64,000 nt of DNA from assembly GCA_051418055.1 (NCBI GenBank), contig JBPRGH010000144.1:1-64000 (forward strand), read 5' to 3'. Every line of letters begins with the position of its first letter. The first letter of the stretch is position 1. The stretch comes from JBPRGH01 sp051418055. GTDB taxonomy: Bacteria; Bacteroidota; Bacteroidia; Cytophagales; Cyclobacteriaceae. Positions 34,277 through 43,781 of the stretch are shown in pieces. A model generated the notes under the pieces. That model was not told where the DNA came from. It made no database searches and was given only the letters and a program-made list of their open reading frames with translations. A program made the translations under genes and the position numbers.

Positions 34277-35347
34277 TTAATTAATTACCTGATAACTCCG
34301 TTGTTTTTTGTCCGATTTGTACCTTTCCTGTGCCAACCGGATAAGTTTTGTAACCAGATCAGTAAAAGAGATCCCTCTTTCATCCCACATCATGGGAAAC
34401 ATACTGGCATCAGTAAATCCAGGAATGGTATTGATCTCATTAATAAAAACCTCTCCTTTATTATCCAAAAAAAGGTCTACACGTGAGAAATCCTGGCAGT
34501 GCAGTGTTTTATAAGCTTCAACAGATAAATGTTGTACCTGCTTATGTTGCTCATCACTTAATTTTGCTGGAACATGAAGCTCTACCGCTTCAGGATCAAG
34601 ATATTTAGCTTTATATGTATAAAATTCATATGATGGATTGATGACTATCTCTGCAGCAAGAGAAGCTACAGGTTCATCATTGCCCATTACAGAGCATTCT
34701 AATTCGCGGCCTTTTATATATTTTTCAAATAACAGTATATTGTCATATTTAAATGCTTCTTCTACTGCTGATTTAAGATCATCCTCAGACTTTACCTTAT
34801 TTACCCCCACACTCGAGCCAAGATTAGCTGCTTTTGCCATAAAAGGATTACCCAAATATTCTTTTAATTCATTATATGAGATCTTATCTTTTTGAGTAAT
34901 ACTATAGTATTTGAATGGAACAACGGGCAATTGAGCAGCAGCTAAAAGTTGCTTGGACATTAGCTTGCTCATACATATGGAGGAGCCTAAAACTCCTGTT
35001 CCTACAAAGGGTAATTCCATAGAAGTCAAAAGTCCCTGAATGCTGCCATCTTCACCATCAGTACCATGAAGGATAGGAAAAAACAGGTCAATGATTAACG
35101 GCGTGCCGTCCTGAATGAATAAGCCTGGTTTTGAAGCATCAAGTCGTAGATGTAAGGGTTGTCCGTCCTCTACTTTTTCAGTAACAGTGTTGGTCAGGAA
35201 CCATTTTCCGCCTTTAGAAATACCGATATGAACGGCTTCAAATAGTTCCTTATCTAGATATTGGCTTACATTTGAAGCAGAACGTACAGATACCTCATGT
35301 TCAGTTGATCTACCTCCGTAAATAATCCCCAGTTTTATTTTTGGCAT
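34277..35347 (-). CDS. ddl: D-alanine--D-alanine ligase
   Basis: A 356-residue ATP-grasp enzyme that makes D-Ala-D-Ala for peptidoglycan. The start is taken as the ATG at 35347 (MPKIKLGIIYGGRSTEHEVS), the family's natural N-terminus; the longer ATG at 35371 would add eight odd residues. Motifs: GGRSTEHEVSVRSA, LHGTDGEDGSIQGLL, and KAANLGSSVGVNKV. Metal-binding residues FINEINTIPGFTDASMFP lie near the end. It precedes the PASTA gene by 50 bases. Confidence 0.93.
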   Translation of the reverse strand: MPKIKLGIIYGGRSTEHEVSVRSASNVSQYLDKELFEAVHIGISKGGKWFLTNTVTEKVEDGQPLHLRLDASKPGLFIQDGTPLIIDLFFPILHGTDGEDGSIQGLLTSMELPFVGTGVLGSSICMSKLMSKQLLAAAQLPVVPFKYYSITQKDKISYNELKEYLGNPFMAKAANLGSSVGVNKVKSEDDLKSAVEEAFKYDNILLFEKYIKGRELECSVMGNDEPVASLAAEIVINPSYEFYTYKAKYLDPEAVELHVPAKLSDEQHKQVQHLSVEAYKTLHCQDFSRVDLFLDNKGEVFINEINTIPGFTDASMFPMMWDERGISFTDLVTKLIRLAQERYKSDKKQRSYQVIN

Positions 35348-35386
35348 ATTGACTATTTTAGCTGACTGCAAAGTAAATGAATTCTT

Positions 35387-38368
35387 TTAATAAAGAACTA
35401 ACTTCTTTACTTCCTGAAAAGTCTCTCCTTGTACATTAATTAGATAAACCCCCTGTGAAAAGCCGTATAGCAAAATCTGATGTGTCTGATTAAGTGTATT
35501 TGGAAAATTATAGGTTGAAAAAACCTTCCCTGATTGATCAGTGACCGTAATGCGGATATCCTCTTTTTCAGCGAGAGTAAATGTTAAAAATGTTCTGTCA
35601 AATGCCGGATTAGGGTGTATAACAACAGGATCAGTTGAAACAAAAGGATTTTCATTATCCTCAAGGAATATTTCGATATTATCTACATTTATTTCACTTC
35701 CATTTGAACCTGTAGCAACAAAAGCAAGACGTACATCCTGATGGCCAATTAAATCTTTTAAAGAAAAATGTTCTCTTCTAAAATCCATTCCTGAAGTAGC
35801 AGTATTTAACTCCTCACCCTGTTTATCATAGCCTAAAGGCTTATAAGTTAAACCACAATCATCGGTAAATAGTATGCGCAGGCGGTCAGGTGTTTCTCCT
35901 GAATAAAGCAGGTCAAAAAACAGAGTAGCTTCCTTAATATCTGAAAAGTCAAGTACAGGGCTTACAAGCCAGTCTTCATCCTTCTGAGCAAAATATTTAG
36001 GTGATGGGAAAGTGACATAATAATTTTTACTGTTTTCATTTACCTCCCAGGTGACATCATCATCAAGATTAAGGATGCTCCAGTTAGAAGCAGCAAAATC
36101 CTCGAAATCTTCTCGCAATGGTAAGGCTTCTTCATTATGATCAATTAAAAAACTCCTGCTTAAAACATTATTGAGCGTATTAAAATCTAAAGAAGAATTA
36201 TTTACAGAGGCAATATTTACACTTAAGGTATTATGACCTTCAATACCATTTATTTCCGAAAAATGTACTTCTGCGGAATCACCTGAATGTAAACCTCCGG
36301 GGAAATCCACATTATAGGTAGCGAGCTGATTGTTTATACTTAATTCTAATTGCGCAGCTGTTATTAACACGGTACCTTTATTTTTTACCTGTACGATTGG
36401 CAGGGAAACCTCTTCACAGAGGGCAGGAGTGGGGCTCACAATTTTAGTAAGCGCAAGATCTGTTATATCAGAACCCATCACACTAATATTATCAAGATAA
36501 AGGTTATTTCCCCATTCATTTACAGCAATAAAAGAAAGGCGTATATCCTTTCCTGCATATTTACTTAGGTCCACTATTTCCTGGCGCCATTCCGCCGGTC
36601 CGGCAGGAACAAACTCTTCAATAGTAGGGCTCACCGTTTGAAGGTCCCGACCGTATTTCTCAAAAACCGTGTCATTATAATTATTGCCACAATCTTCAGA
36701 TACTTTAATTATTAAACCTTCTTTCGTTTCGAATTCGTACCTGGCATAGGCTACATAAAAAGAAAGAAAGGCATTGGTATTTCCTGGAATTGAGTAGGGT
36801 ACAGAAATTAAGTATTCTTTTTCCCCTACACTTTCATCATTATAAAAGTCAGTAGCAATTGCCTGATTGGATGTATTATTAAAAGGAGCATTCCTTATAG
36901 ACCAGGAAGCGCCAAAATCATAATTGAGGATCTCCCAATTATCTGTTGTGAAATTTTCAAAATCTTCAAATAATGGCAGGTCAAGTATCATTAAATGGGG
37001 GACGGTAATTTCGCTGGTGTTAAAGTTTGGACTGTCGGTTGTATTATTTACTGAAACTATTTGAAAAGAGAATTTTGAAATATCGGAAGACGTTAAAGGG
37101 TGTGAAGTGAAAACTATCGTATCCAGCTCCAGTGACTGAAGGTCTGCATTTGAAATGATCAGCTCTTCGATCAAAAGGTCATTATAGTATAAATCAATTT
37201 GAAAATCAGTTATTGCATTTTCACCATAATTTCTTATTTCAATTAAAGGCGTTACTTCATTACCGCAGGTTGCCATTATTGGATTAAGCACCTCTTTTAT
37301 ACCCAAATCCAGCTGTGCAAGCTGTGGCTCAGCAAGTCCTGGTGAGGAGAGTAGGCTGGCTCTTCTTGGGCTATTTCCCAGGACAACCATCATTCGATCT
37401 TTTTGATTTTCAGTGAAAAGGTTCATGCACTCATCATCAGTATAGTCCATGTAGTTCTGAAACATGTCTGGCAGGTCACCGGCACCTTCATCACAACTGT
37501 TGGAACCCGGATATTCGCAATTACCACCGGTGTTTTCTTTAGCTGCTCTTGGTGTATCTTCACAATAATCATCGGCGGAGCAGTCACCATCTCCCCAAAT
37601 ATGTCGAAGTCCAAGAAAATGTCCTATTTCATGTGTAGTGGTACGTCCAAGGTCAAACTGAGGATCAAGGTCAGCTGAAGGATATTTTGCTATTGAGCCA
37701 AAAGCTTTATAATCAATTAGCACCCCATCGGTAAGTCGGTTATTACTGGAGTTTTCAAGGCCGGGAAGATCAGAAACTGGAAAACTCGCAATTCCTAAAA
37801 ATCCATCCGAAAGATTGGCAACCCAGATATTCAAATAATCTTCAGCTGCCCAATAGGAGTGTTCTGATATTTCTGACCATTCGCCAACATGCCAGCTTGT
37901 TTGTAACCCTTTAACACGTTCAATGCCATTAGTCGGCAATCCTTCAGGATCTTGTTTGGCCAGAATAAATTCAACTTCTATATCTGCGGCTACTGGTAAA
38001 AAATCATTAGGTGTATTGGAGGCATCACTATTCATGCGCCTGAAGTCCTCATTAAGAACTTCAATTTGAGAAATAATTTGCTGCTCGGAAAGATTAGTTC
38101 CTATTCCTATAGGTTCTCCATTATGGATAACATGTACCACAACAGGTATCTGTACAACGGCATTTACTTTGTGTGTCCCCTGAATACCAAATCTATCTTT
38201 TTTTGGTAATTGCCCGATCTTTTGCTGTAGCCAGTTTTCAAACTGTCCTTTATCCTGTTGCTGATAGCTTTTTAATTCAGTTATTCCACATTTTTCCTGG
38301 GCATAGGATAAATGTGCCAATAGCATTATCAGCCATAAGGTTAATATGTATTTACAGCAAACCCTCAA
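35387..38368 (-). CDS. M43 family zinc metalloprotease with T9SS sorting domain
   Basis: A 993-residue secreted protease. The signal peptide ends at about residue 24 (LLAHLSYAQ). The peptidase domain has the metzincin-type motif HEIGHFLGLRH with zinc ligands His246, His250 and His256 and catalytic Glu247, typical for the pappalysin family M43. A methionine-turn region (YMDYTDDECMN) follows. The second half has repeated beta-sandwich domains, and the end carries a type A sorting domain starting VIHPNPAFDRTFL. It would digest proteins outside the cell or at its surface. Confidence 0.9.
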   Translation of the reverse strand: MRVCCKYILTLWLIMLLAHLSYAQEKCGITELKSYQQQDKGQFENWLQQKIGQLPKKDRFGIQGTHKVNAVVQIPVVVHVIHNGEPIGIGTNLSEQQIISQIEVLNEDFRRMNSDASNTPNDFLPVAADIEVEFILAKQDPEGLPTNGIERVKGLQTSWHVGEWSEISEHSYWAAEDYLNIWVANLSDGFLGIASFPVSDLPGLENSSNNRLTDGVLIDYKAFGSIAKYPSADLDPQFDLGRTTTHEIGHFLGLRHIWGDGDCSADDYCEDTPRAAKENTGGNCEYPGSNSCDEGAGDLPDMFQNYMDYTDDECMNLFTENQKDRMMVVLGNSPRRASLLSSPGLAEPQLAQLDLGIKEVLNPIMATCGNEVTPLIEIRNYGENAITDFQIDLYYNDLLIEELIISNADLQSLELDTIVFTSHPLTSSDISKFSFQIVSVNNTTDSPNFNTSEITVPHLMILDLPLFEDFENFTTDNWEILNYDFGASWSIRNAPFNNTSNQAIATDFYNDESVGEKEYLISVPYSIPGNTNAFLSFYVAYARYEFETKEGLIIKVSEDCGNNYNDTVFEKYGRDLQTVSPTIEEFVPAGPAEWRQEIVDLSKYAGKDIRLSFIAVNEWGNNLYLDNISVMGSDITDLALTKIVSPTPALCEEVSLPIVQVKNKGTVLITAAQLELSINNQLATYNVDFPGGLHSGDSAEVHFSEINGIEGHNTLSVNIASVNNSSLDFNTLNNVLSRSFLIDHNEEALPLREDFEDFAASNWSILNLDDDVTWEVNENSKNYYVTFPSPKYFAQKDEDWLVSPVLDFSDIKEATLFFDLLYSGETPDRLRILFTDDCGLTYKPLGYDKQGEELNTATSGMDFRREHFSLKDLIGHQDVRLAFVATGSNGSEINVDNIEIFLEDNENPFVSTDPVVIHPNPAFDRTFLTFTLAEKEDIRITVTDQSGKVFSTYNFPNTLNQTHQILLYGFSQGVYLINVQGETFQEVKKLVLY

Positions 38369-38374
38369 AAGCTG

Positions 38375-38671
38375 TTAAATTAATCGATCAGGTAATTTGG
38401 CGTTAGGATCATCTGGAGTGGTAATATTAATTGCTTCAACACCTTTTATCTCAGGCACTGCTTTTTTAATAGCTTCTTCAACACCAGCTTTTAAAGTCAT
38501 GGTAGACATAGGACAGCTGCCACAGGCGCCAAGCAGTTCAAGTCTTACAATTTTATTTTCCGTTATCTCCAAAATACGGACATCGCCACCGTCTGTATTT
38601 AAATAAGGTCGGATGGTAGAAATAGCTTCATCTACCATTTGATATAATTCATTTTCTTCAGTACCGGTCAT
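38375..38671 (-). CDS. NifU-type Fe-S cluster scaffold domain protein
   Basis: A 98-residue protein consisting of the NifU C-terminal domain, with the conserved TDGGDVRI and the CxxC at Cys50 and Cys53 in GACGSCPMS, which hold a transient 4Fe-4S cluster. The stop is followed within 6 bases by the end of the M43 gene's start, and the next gene upstream is the Mrp carrier 9 bases away. The pair NifU-Mrp is a known association in Fe-S assembly. Confidence 0.92.
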   Translation of the reverse strand: MTGTEENELYQMVDEAISTIRPYLNTDGGDVRILEITENKIVRLELLGACGSCPMSTMTLKAGVEEAIKKAVPEIKGVEAINITTPDDPNAKLPDRLI

Positions 38672-38680
38672 AGCCGTAAA

Positions 38681-39775
38681 TTAAGTATTTATTTCTACTT
38701 TTTTAGTTTTTTCCATAGAAGCATTTCTAATAGCCACCTGTCTCACCAGATTTTCCGCTACCGTATTAAATGCATCTGCCGTTATACCCTCCTTTAATAC
38801 AGCAGGGTATCCGCTGTCACCACTTTCCCTGATCGACTGAACGATAGGGATTTGTCCGATTAAAGGAACATTATATTTTTCCGATAAGTTCTTGCCTCCT
38901 CCTTCACCAAAAATGTAATATTTATTTTCAGGTAATTCATCAGGAGTAAAATACGCCATATTTTCTACTATACCAAGAACAGGAACATTGATCTGTGGCT
39001 GACGGAACATTGATAATCCTTTAACAGCATCAGCTAATGCTACTTTTTGAGGGGTAGTTACCACTATAGCCCCTGTAACGGAAACTGTCTGCACCAATGT
39101 CAGGTGAATGTCACTTGTACCCGGAGGAAGGTCTATGATCATATAATCAAGCTCGCCCCATTCTGCATCACTCATAAACTGCTTTAAAGCTGAACTTGCC
39201 ATAGGGCCACGCCATACAACCGCTGAATCGGGAGGAGCTAAAAATCCAATGCTAAGCAGCTTTACACCATAATTCTCCAAAGGGATGATCATGTCTTTGC
39301 CATTTTTTTTGGTCATGGCAGGACGCTCGTTCTCACAGTTGAACATTACCGGTACCGAAGGGCCAAATATATCAGCATCAATAAGGCCTACTTTAGCACC
39401 CATTTTTGCCAGTGCCACAGCTATATTACTGGAAACTGTAGATTTACCAACGCCACCTTTTCCTGATGCAACGGCAATAATATTTTTAACATTGGGGAGG
39501 AAAGATGCTTTGTCGCGAGTGGTTGTTACCTGGGAAGTAACATGAATATCAATTTCCACATCAGGTCCCAATTCATTATGGACAGCTTCTTTACAATTAT
39601 TTTTAAGCATTTCCTTCAAAGGACATGCGGGAGTTGTCAGCATTAATGTAAATGCAATTTTATTATCGTCTATCCTCAGGTCCTGAATCATATTCAGTGT
39701 AACCAGATCATTTTTCAGGTCCGGATCTTCAACTGTAGACAGGGCTTTTAAAACCTGTTTTTCTTCAATTCTCAT
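38681..39775 (-). CDS. Mrp/ApbC-type P-loop ATPase, Fe-S carrier
   Basis: A 364-residue protein. Residues 1-90 are a DUF59 (MIP18-like) domain with the PACPLK motif. The ATPase part has the deviant Walker A GKGGVGKST (105-113), SGKGGVGKSTVSSNIAVAL, and MIIDLPPGTSD. It loads Fe-S clusters onto target proteins. The C-terminal CxxC of many Mrp proteins is absent: the corresponding stretch reads VENMAYFTPDELPENKYYIF. I have seen this in other Bacteroidota from memory. It is followed by the NifU-type gene. Confidence 0.9.
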   Translation of the reverse strand: MRIEEKQVLKALSTVEDPDLKNDLVTLNMIQDLRIDDNKIAFTLMLTTPACPLKEMLKNNCKEAVHNELGPDVEIDIHVTSQVTTTRDKASFLPNVKNIIAVASGKGGVGKSTVSSNIAVALAKMGAKVGLIDADIFGPSVPVMFNCENERPAMTKKNGKDMIIPLENYGVKLLSIGFLAPPDSAVVWRGPMASSALKQFMSDAEWGELDYMIIDLPPGTSDIHLTLVQTVSVTGAIVVTTPQKVALADAVKGLSMFRQPQINVPVLGIVENMAYFTPDELPENKYYIFGEGGGKNLSEKYNVPLIGQIPIVQSIRESGDSGYPAVLKEGITADAFNTVAENLVRQVAIRNASMEKTKKVEINT

Positions 39776-39895
39776 GCTATTCTACTTCACTTGAAATAAG
39801 CTTGCAATTTACCAAGAAATTACGACTTCATGGATTATATAAATAATGTATTTTAACCTTAAATAATTCTTACCTTTGAGTTTATTTTTCGATTT

Positions 39896-39965
39896 AAAAG
39901 TCCTAATTTAAAATTGCCAATTTTTAATTCTTAATTTCTAATTTCTAATTTTTAATTCTTAATTC
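39896..39965. repeat. AT-rich imperfect tandem repeats just before dnaG
   Basis: Repeated words of the kind TTTTTAATTC, TTAATTTCTAA and TTTCTAATTT fill this stretch. It lies directly upstream of the dnaG start (8 bases). Confidence 0.6.
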
Positions 39966-39972
39966 ACAAAAA

Positions 39973-41889
39973 GTGCTATCATCAGTCACTATTGAATCGG
40001 TAAAGGAGCGGATTGACATTGAGGAAGTGGTGTCTGATTATGTATCATTAAAAAAGAAAGGCAGGAATCTTTGGGCCTGCTGCCCCTTTCACGATGAAAA
40101 AACCCCCTCTTTCTCCGTAGCTCCGGATAAAGGGATCTATAAATGCTTTGGATGCGGGAAAGCCGGTGACGGGATATCCTTTATAATGGAGCACGATGGT
40201 TTTTCTTATGTTGAAGCCATAAAGCATCTGGCCGTAAAATATGGTATTGAGGTAGTTGAAGATGAAGCAACAGATGAGCAGCTTCAGCAGCAGAATGAAC
40301 GTGAAAGCCTTTATATAATCCTTAGTTTCGCAAGGGATCATTTTCATAAAAATATTTTTGAAAATGAAGAAGGCAGATCTGTCGGGTATAGCTATTTACG
40401 TGAGAGGGGTTATAATGAAAATATTATAAAGAAATTTGAGCTTGGCTACGCTGTTGATGACTGGGACTACCTGACAAAAGAAGCGTTAAAAAACCAGTTT
40501 AACGAAGACATACTTGAAAAAGCAGGGCTGGTCATAAAGAAGGAAGATAATAAATTTTATGACCGTTTCCGTGGGCGCGTTATGTTTCCCATTCATGACC
40601 TGGCGGGAAAAGTTGTTGCTTTCGGTGGACGTACCTTAAAAAAAGATAAGAAGGTTCCGAAGTATATTAATTCGCCGGAAACTGAGGTTTATCATAAAAG
40701 TAGTGTCCTCTATGGAATTCATCAGGCAAGACAGGAAATAAGGAATGAGGACAATTGCTATTTGGTTGAAGGTTATACCGATGTTATTTCCCTTCACCTG
40801 AATGGAATTGAAAATGTTGTTGCATCTTCCGGTACCTCACTTACTGATGAGCAGATAAAACTGATCAGCAGGTTCACTAAAAATGTTACTGTTCTTTATG
40901 ACGGTGACCTTGCGGGATTAAAAGCCTCTCTTCGTGGTATTGATATGATCCTTGCTAAAGGGTTGAATGTAAGGGTCCTGATGTTCCCTGACGGTGAAGA
41001 TCCCGATAGCTATTCTCAAAAGGTGGGGTCATCTGCCTTTAAAGAATTCCTCGATGAAAACGTAAAGGATTTTATCCATTTCAAAACTTCTTTATATGCT
41101 AAAGAATCCGGGTCAGACCCTGTTAAACGTGCGGCATCTGTAAAGGAGATAATAAAAAGTATATCAATTATCCCGGACAATGTACAGCGGGCGATTTATA
41201 TAAAAGAAGCAAGTGACCTGCTGCAGCTATCTGAATCTATTCTTTTGTCTGAAATGAATAAGCTTCTCATTCAGGAGAAAAGGCAAAAGAAAACAGATTT
41301 TATAAAAGAAAAGGAAGTAGAAGATCGTCTTCTTCCTGACGTAGAGAAGTCCCGTCTTACCGATCATAATGCAATAATTGCACTCCAGGAAAAAGAAACC
41401 CTTCGCCTGCTGTTGAATTTTGGACATCATCATTTTGAAGATGGTAGCTATATGTTTGATTATATTAAGCATGAGCTCGATGACATAGAGTTTATTAACC
41501 AAAAGCACAAAGAGGTTTTTGAGCTTTATGTACAGCATGCAGAGGATGAAAAAGGACCGGATATAAATGAGCTGTTGAAAAACGCCCATAGTGATCTAAA
41601 AGGCCTGATTGCGGATCTCATCAGTGATCGTTATGAGATTAGTACTCAGTGGAAAGATAAATTCGAAATTATTGTTCCGGAGAAACAAGATATTATTGAT
41701 AATCTGGTGTATTCCAATTTAATACGCTTAAAATTGCGGATCGTTCAGAAACTCCTTGATGAGAATAAAGATAAGCTAAAGGAATCTAAAGATGAAGATG
41801 AGCAAATGCAGCTTCTGAACATTCATCAGAACCTGAAAAAGTCAGAAATTGAAATTGCCAAAATGCTCGGCATTGTTGTCTCAAGATAG
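39973..41889 (+). CDS. dnaG: DNA primase
   Basis: A 638-residue primase that lays RNA primers for replication. The N-terminal zinc-binding domain has a CHC2 ribbon (Cys37, His40, Cys58, Cys61: CCPFHDEKTPSF and KCFGCG). The TOPRIM core includes VEGYTDVISLH and VLYDGDLAGLKAS. The C-terminal third is the helicase-binding region. The start is GTG at 39973, which gives the family's usual N-terminus (RIDIEEVVSDYV follows shortly). Upstream lies an AT-rich tandem repeat. Confidence 0.93.
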   Translation: MLSSVTIESVKERIDIEEVVSDYVSLKKKGRNLWACCPFHDEKTPSFSVAPDKGIYKCFGCGKAGDGISFIMEHDGFSYVEAIKHLAVKYGIEVVEDEATDEQLQQQNERESLYIILSFARDHFHKNIFENEEGRSVGYSYLRERGYNENIIKKFELGYAVDDWDYLTKEALKNQFNEDILEKAGLVIKKEDNKFYDRFRGRVMFPIHDLAGKVVAFGGRTLKKDKKVPKYINSPETEVYHKSSVLYGIHQARQEIRNEDNCYLVEGYTDVISLHLNGIENVVASSGTSLTDEQIKLISRFTKNVTVLYDGDLAGLKASLRGIDMILAKGLNVRVLMFPDGEDPDSYSQKVGSSAFKEFLDENVKDFIHFKTSLYAKESGSDPVKRAASVKEIIKSISIIPDNVQRAIYIKEASDLLQLSESILLSEMNKLLIQEKRQKKTDFIKEKEVEDRLLPDVEKSRLTDHNAIIALQEKETLRLLLNFGHHHFEDGSYMFDYIKHELDDIEFINQKHKEVFELYVQHAEDEKGPDINELLKNAHSDLKGLIADLISDRYEISTQWKDKFEIIVPEKQDIIDNLVYSNLIRLKLRIVQKLLDENKDKLKESKDEDEQMQLLNIHQNLKKSEIEIAKMLGIVVSR

Positions 41890-41942
41890 GTGGAACGTTA
41901 CTTTAAAAGATCTTGTTTTTACGTTTTGGAAAGAATAAATAA

Positions 41943-43163
41943 ATGTCAGAAGATATAAAGCTAGACACCATTGAAGAGGCTATTGAGGAAATAAAGAATG
42001 GCCACGTAATTGTTGTAGTTGATGATGAAGATCGCGAAAACGAAGGCGATTTTGTTTGTGCTGCGGAATGTATAACTCCTGAGATAGTCAATTTTATGGC
42101 TACTCATGGGAGAGGGCTTATCTGTGCCCCCTTAATTGAAGAAAGGTGTGAAGAGTTAGGACTGGAGCTGATGGTTGGGCGTAATACTGCTACCTTCGAA
42201 ACCCCATTTACGGTTTCTGTAGATCTCATTGGTCATGGATGCACCACTGGGATCTCTGCTCATGATCGTTTTAAAACTATAAAGGCCCTTGCAGATCCGG
42301 AAACCAAACCGGAAGAGCTGGGTAAACCTGGGCATATTTTTCCTTTAAAGGCAAAGACAGGGGGTGTTTTGCGAAGAGCAGGACATACTGAGGCTGCCAT
42401 AGATTTTGCACGGCTGGCAGGATTCAGGCCGGCAGGTGTACTGGTAGAGATCATGAATGAAGATGGTTCTATGGCTCGCCTTCCTGATCTTCGACTGGTG
42501 GCAAAGAGATTTAACCTCAAATTGGTATCAATAAAAGATCTTATAAGATACAGGCTTGAAAAAGAGACACTCATCAGCAAGAAAATTGATGAAGTAAATA
42601 TGCCAACTGATTTTGGTGATTTTAAGCTGCACGCCTATGAGCAAACAAATACAGGTGAAACTCACCTTGCTTTGGTTAAAGGTGAATGGAAACCTGAAGA
42701 ACCGGTAATGGTAAGGGTACATTCTTCATGTGTTACCGGTGATATTTTTGGCTCATGCCGTTGTGACTGCGGACCCCAGTTACATTCTGCTATGAAAATG
42801 GTCGATGAAGCGGGGCAGGGTGTGGTGCTTTATATGAACCAGGAGGGCCGTGGTATAGGATTGATAAATAAGCTAAAGGCGTACAAGCTTCAGGAAGAAG
42901 GTCTTGATACAGTAGAGGCTAATGAAAAGCTTGGTTTTAAAATGGATCAGCGTGATTATGGTGTTGGTGCCCAGATATTACGTGATCTTGGTGTTTCTAA
43001 AATTAAACTTATCTCCAATAACCCAAAAAAGCGTGTAGGTTTAATAGGTTATGGCCTTGAGATCGTGGAAAATATCCCTATCGAAATAGCGCCAAATATA
43101 CATAATGAAAGATATCTGCAGACCAAGCGCGATAAGCTTGGGCATGATCTGCTTAATAAATAA
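41943..43163 (+). CDS. ribBA: Bifunctional 3,4-dihydroxy-2-butanone 4-phosphate synthase/GTP cyclohydrolase II
   Basis: A 406-residue fusion for riboflavin synthesis. The N-terminal RibB part (to about residue 205) has DDEDRENEGDFVCAAE and HTEAAIDFARLAG. The C-terminal RibA part has VRVHSSCVTGDIFGSCRCDC with the zinc Cys triad, and NQEGRGIGLINK. Both domains look complete. It is followed directly by a hypothetical gene (TAA then ATG, no gap). Confidence 0.96.
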   Translation: MSEDIKLDTIEEAIEEIKNGHVIVVVDDEDRENEGDFVCAAECITPEIVNFMATHGRGLICAPLIEERCEELGLELMVGRNTATFETPFTVSVDLIGHGCTTGISAHDRFKTIKALADPETKPEELGKPGHIFPLKAKTGGVLRRAGHTEAAIDFARLAGFRPAGVLVEIMNEDGSMARLPDLRLVAKRFNLKLVSIKDLIRYRLEKETLISKKIDEVNMPTDFGDFKLHAYEQTNTGETHLALVKGEWKPEEPVMVRVHSSCVTGDIFGSCRCDCGPQLHSAMKMVDEAGQGVVLYMNQEGRGIGLINKLKAYKLQEEGLDTVEANEKLGFKMDQRDYGVGAQILRDLGVSKIKLISNNPKKRVGLIGYGLEIVENIPIEIAPNIHNERYLQTKRDKLGHDLLNK

Positions 43164-43772
43164 ATGACTCGGGTATATATAATTTTTTTACTTTTAATAG
43201 GTCCTTTGGCCCTTGTTGGACAAGATTTCCCACACGAGGAATGGCATAGGGGCAGAATTGTATTATCAAGTGGTGATACTATTGCGGGAAACCTAAAGTA
43301 TAATTTTGAATCAAATGTAGTGCAGCTTAATCCTTTAAACTCAAAGGAGCTATATGTTTTTAGTGCACAAAAACTGATATATTTTGATTTTATAGATAAG
43401 CTGTCCAAAGCATTCAGGCAGTTTATTATTTTACCTTATGATATTAAAAATAATAATTATCAGATACCGGTATTTTTTGAGATCATCAGGCAAGGTCCTC
43501 TGACCTTACTCACCAGAGAGCGCATTGAAGTGGTTAACGATAATTTTGGCCCCTATAGATCATATGCGCGGGAGAGATTGGTTTATGATTATTACTTTTT
43601 AAAGGAAAATGGAAATATAGTCTTCTTTGATGGCAAAAAGCGCTCATTGAATATTATTTTTGGAAAACACACAGCTGCAATTAAGGATTTTATAAAAGAA
43701 GGAAATTTGAAGCTCGATAAAATGGCTGATCTGGCCAGAATTGTAACCTTCTACAACCAGGCGATAAATTAA
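43164..43772 (+). CDS. Exported protein of unknown function
   Basis: A 202-residue protein with a signal peptide (VYIIFLLLIGPLALVGQ) and a beta-rich body (RGRIVLSSGDTIAGNLKYNFESN, LYVFSAQKLIYFDFIDK). It starts immediately after the ribBA stop with no intergenic base, and surE follows 9 bases later, so an operon is likely. The family was not recognised. Confidence 0.6.
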   Translation: MTRVYIIFLLLIGPLALVGQDFPHEEWHRGRIVLSSGDTIAGNLKYNFESNVVQLNPLNSKELYVFSAQKLIYFDFIDKLSKAFRQFIILPYDIKNNNYQIPVFFEIIRQGPLTLLTRERIEVVNDNFGPYRSYARERLVYDYYFLKENGNIVFFDGKKRSLNIIFGKHTAAIKDFIKEGNLKLDKMADLARIVTFYNQAIN

Positions 43773-43781
43773 TAAAGCGGA

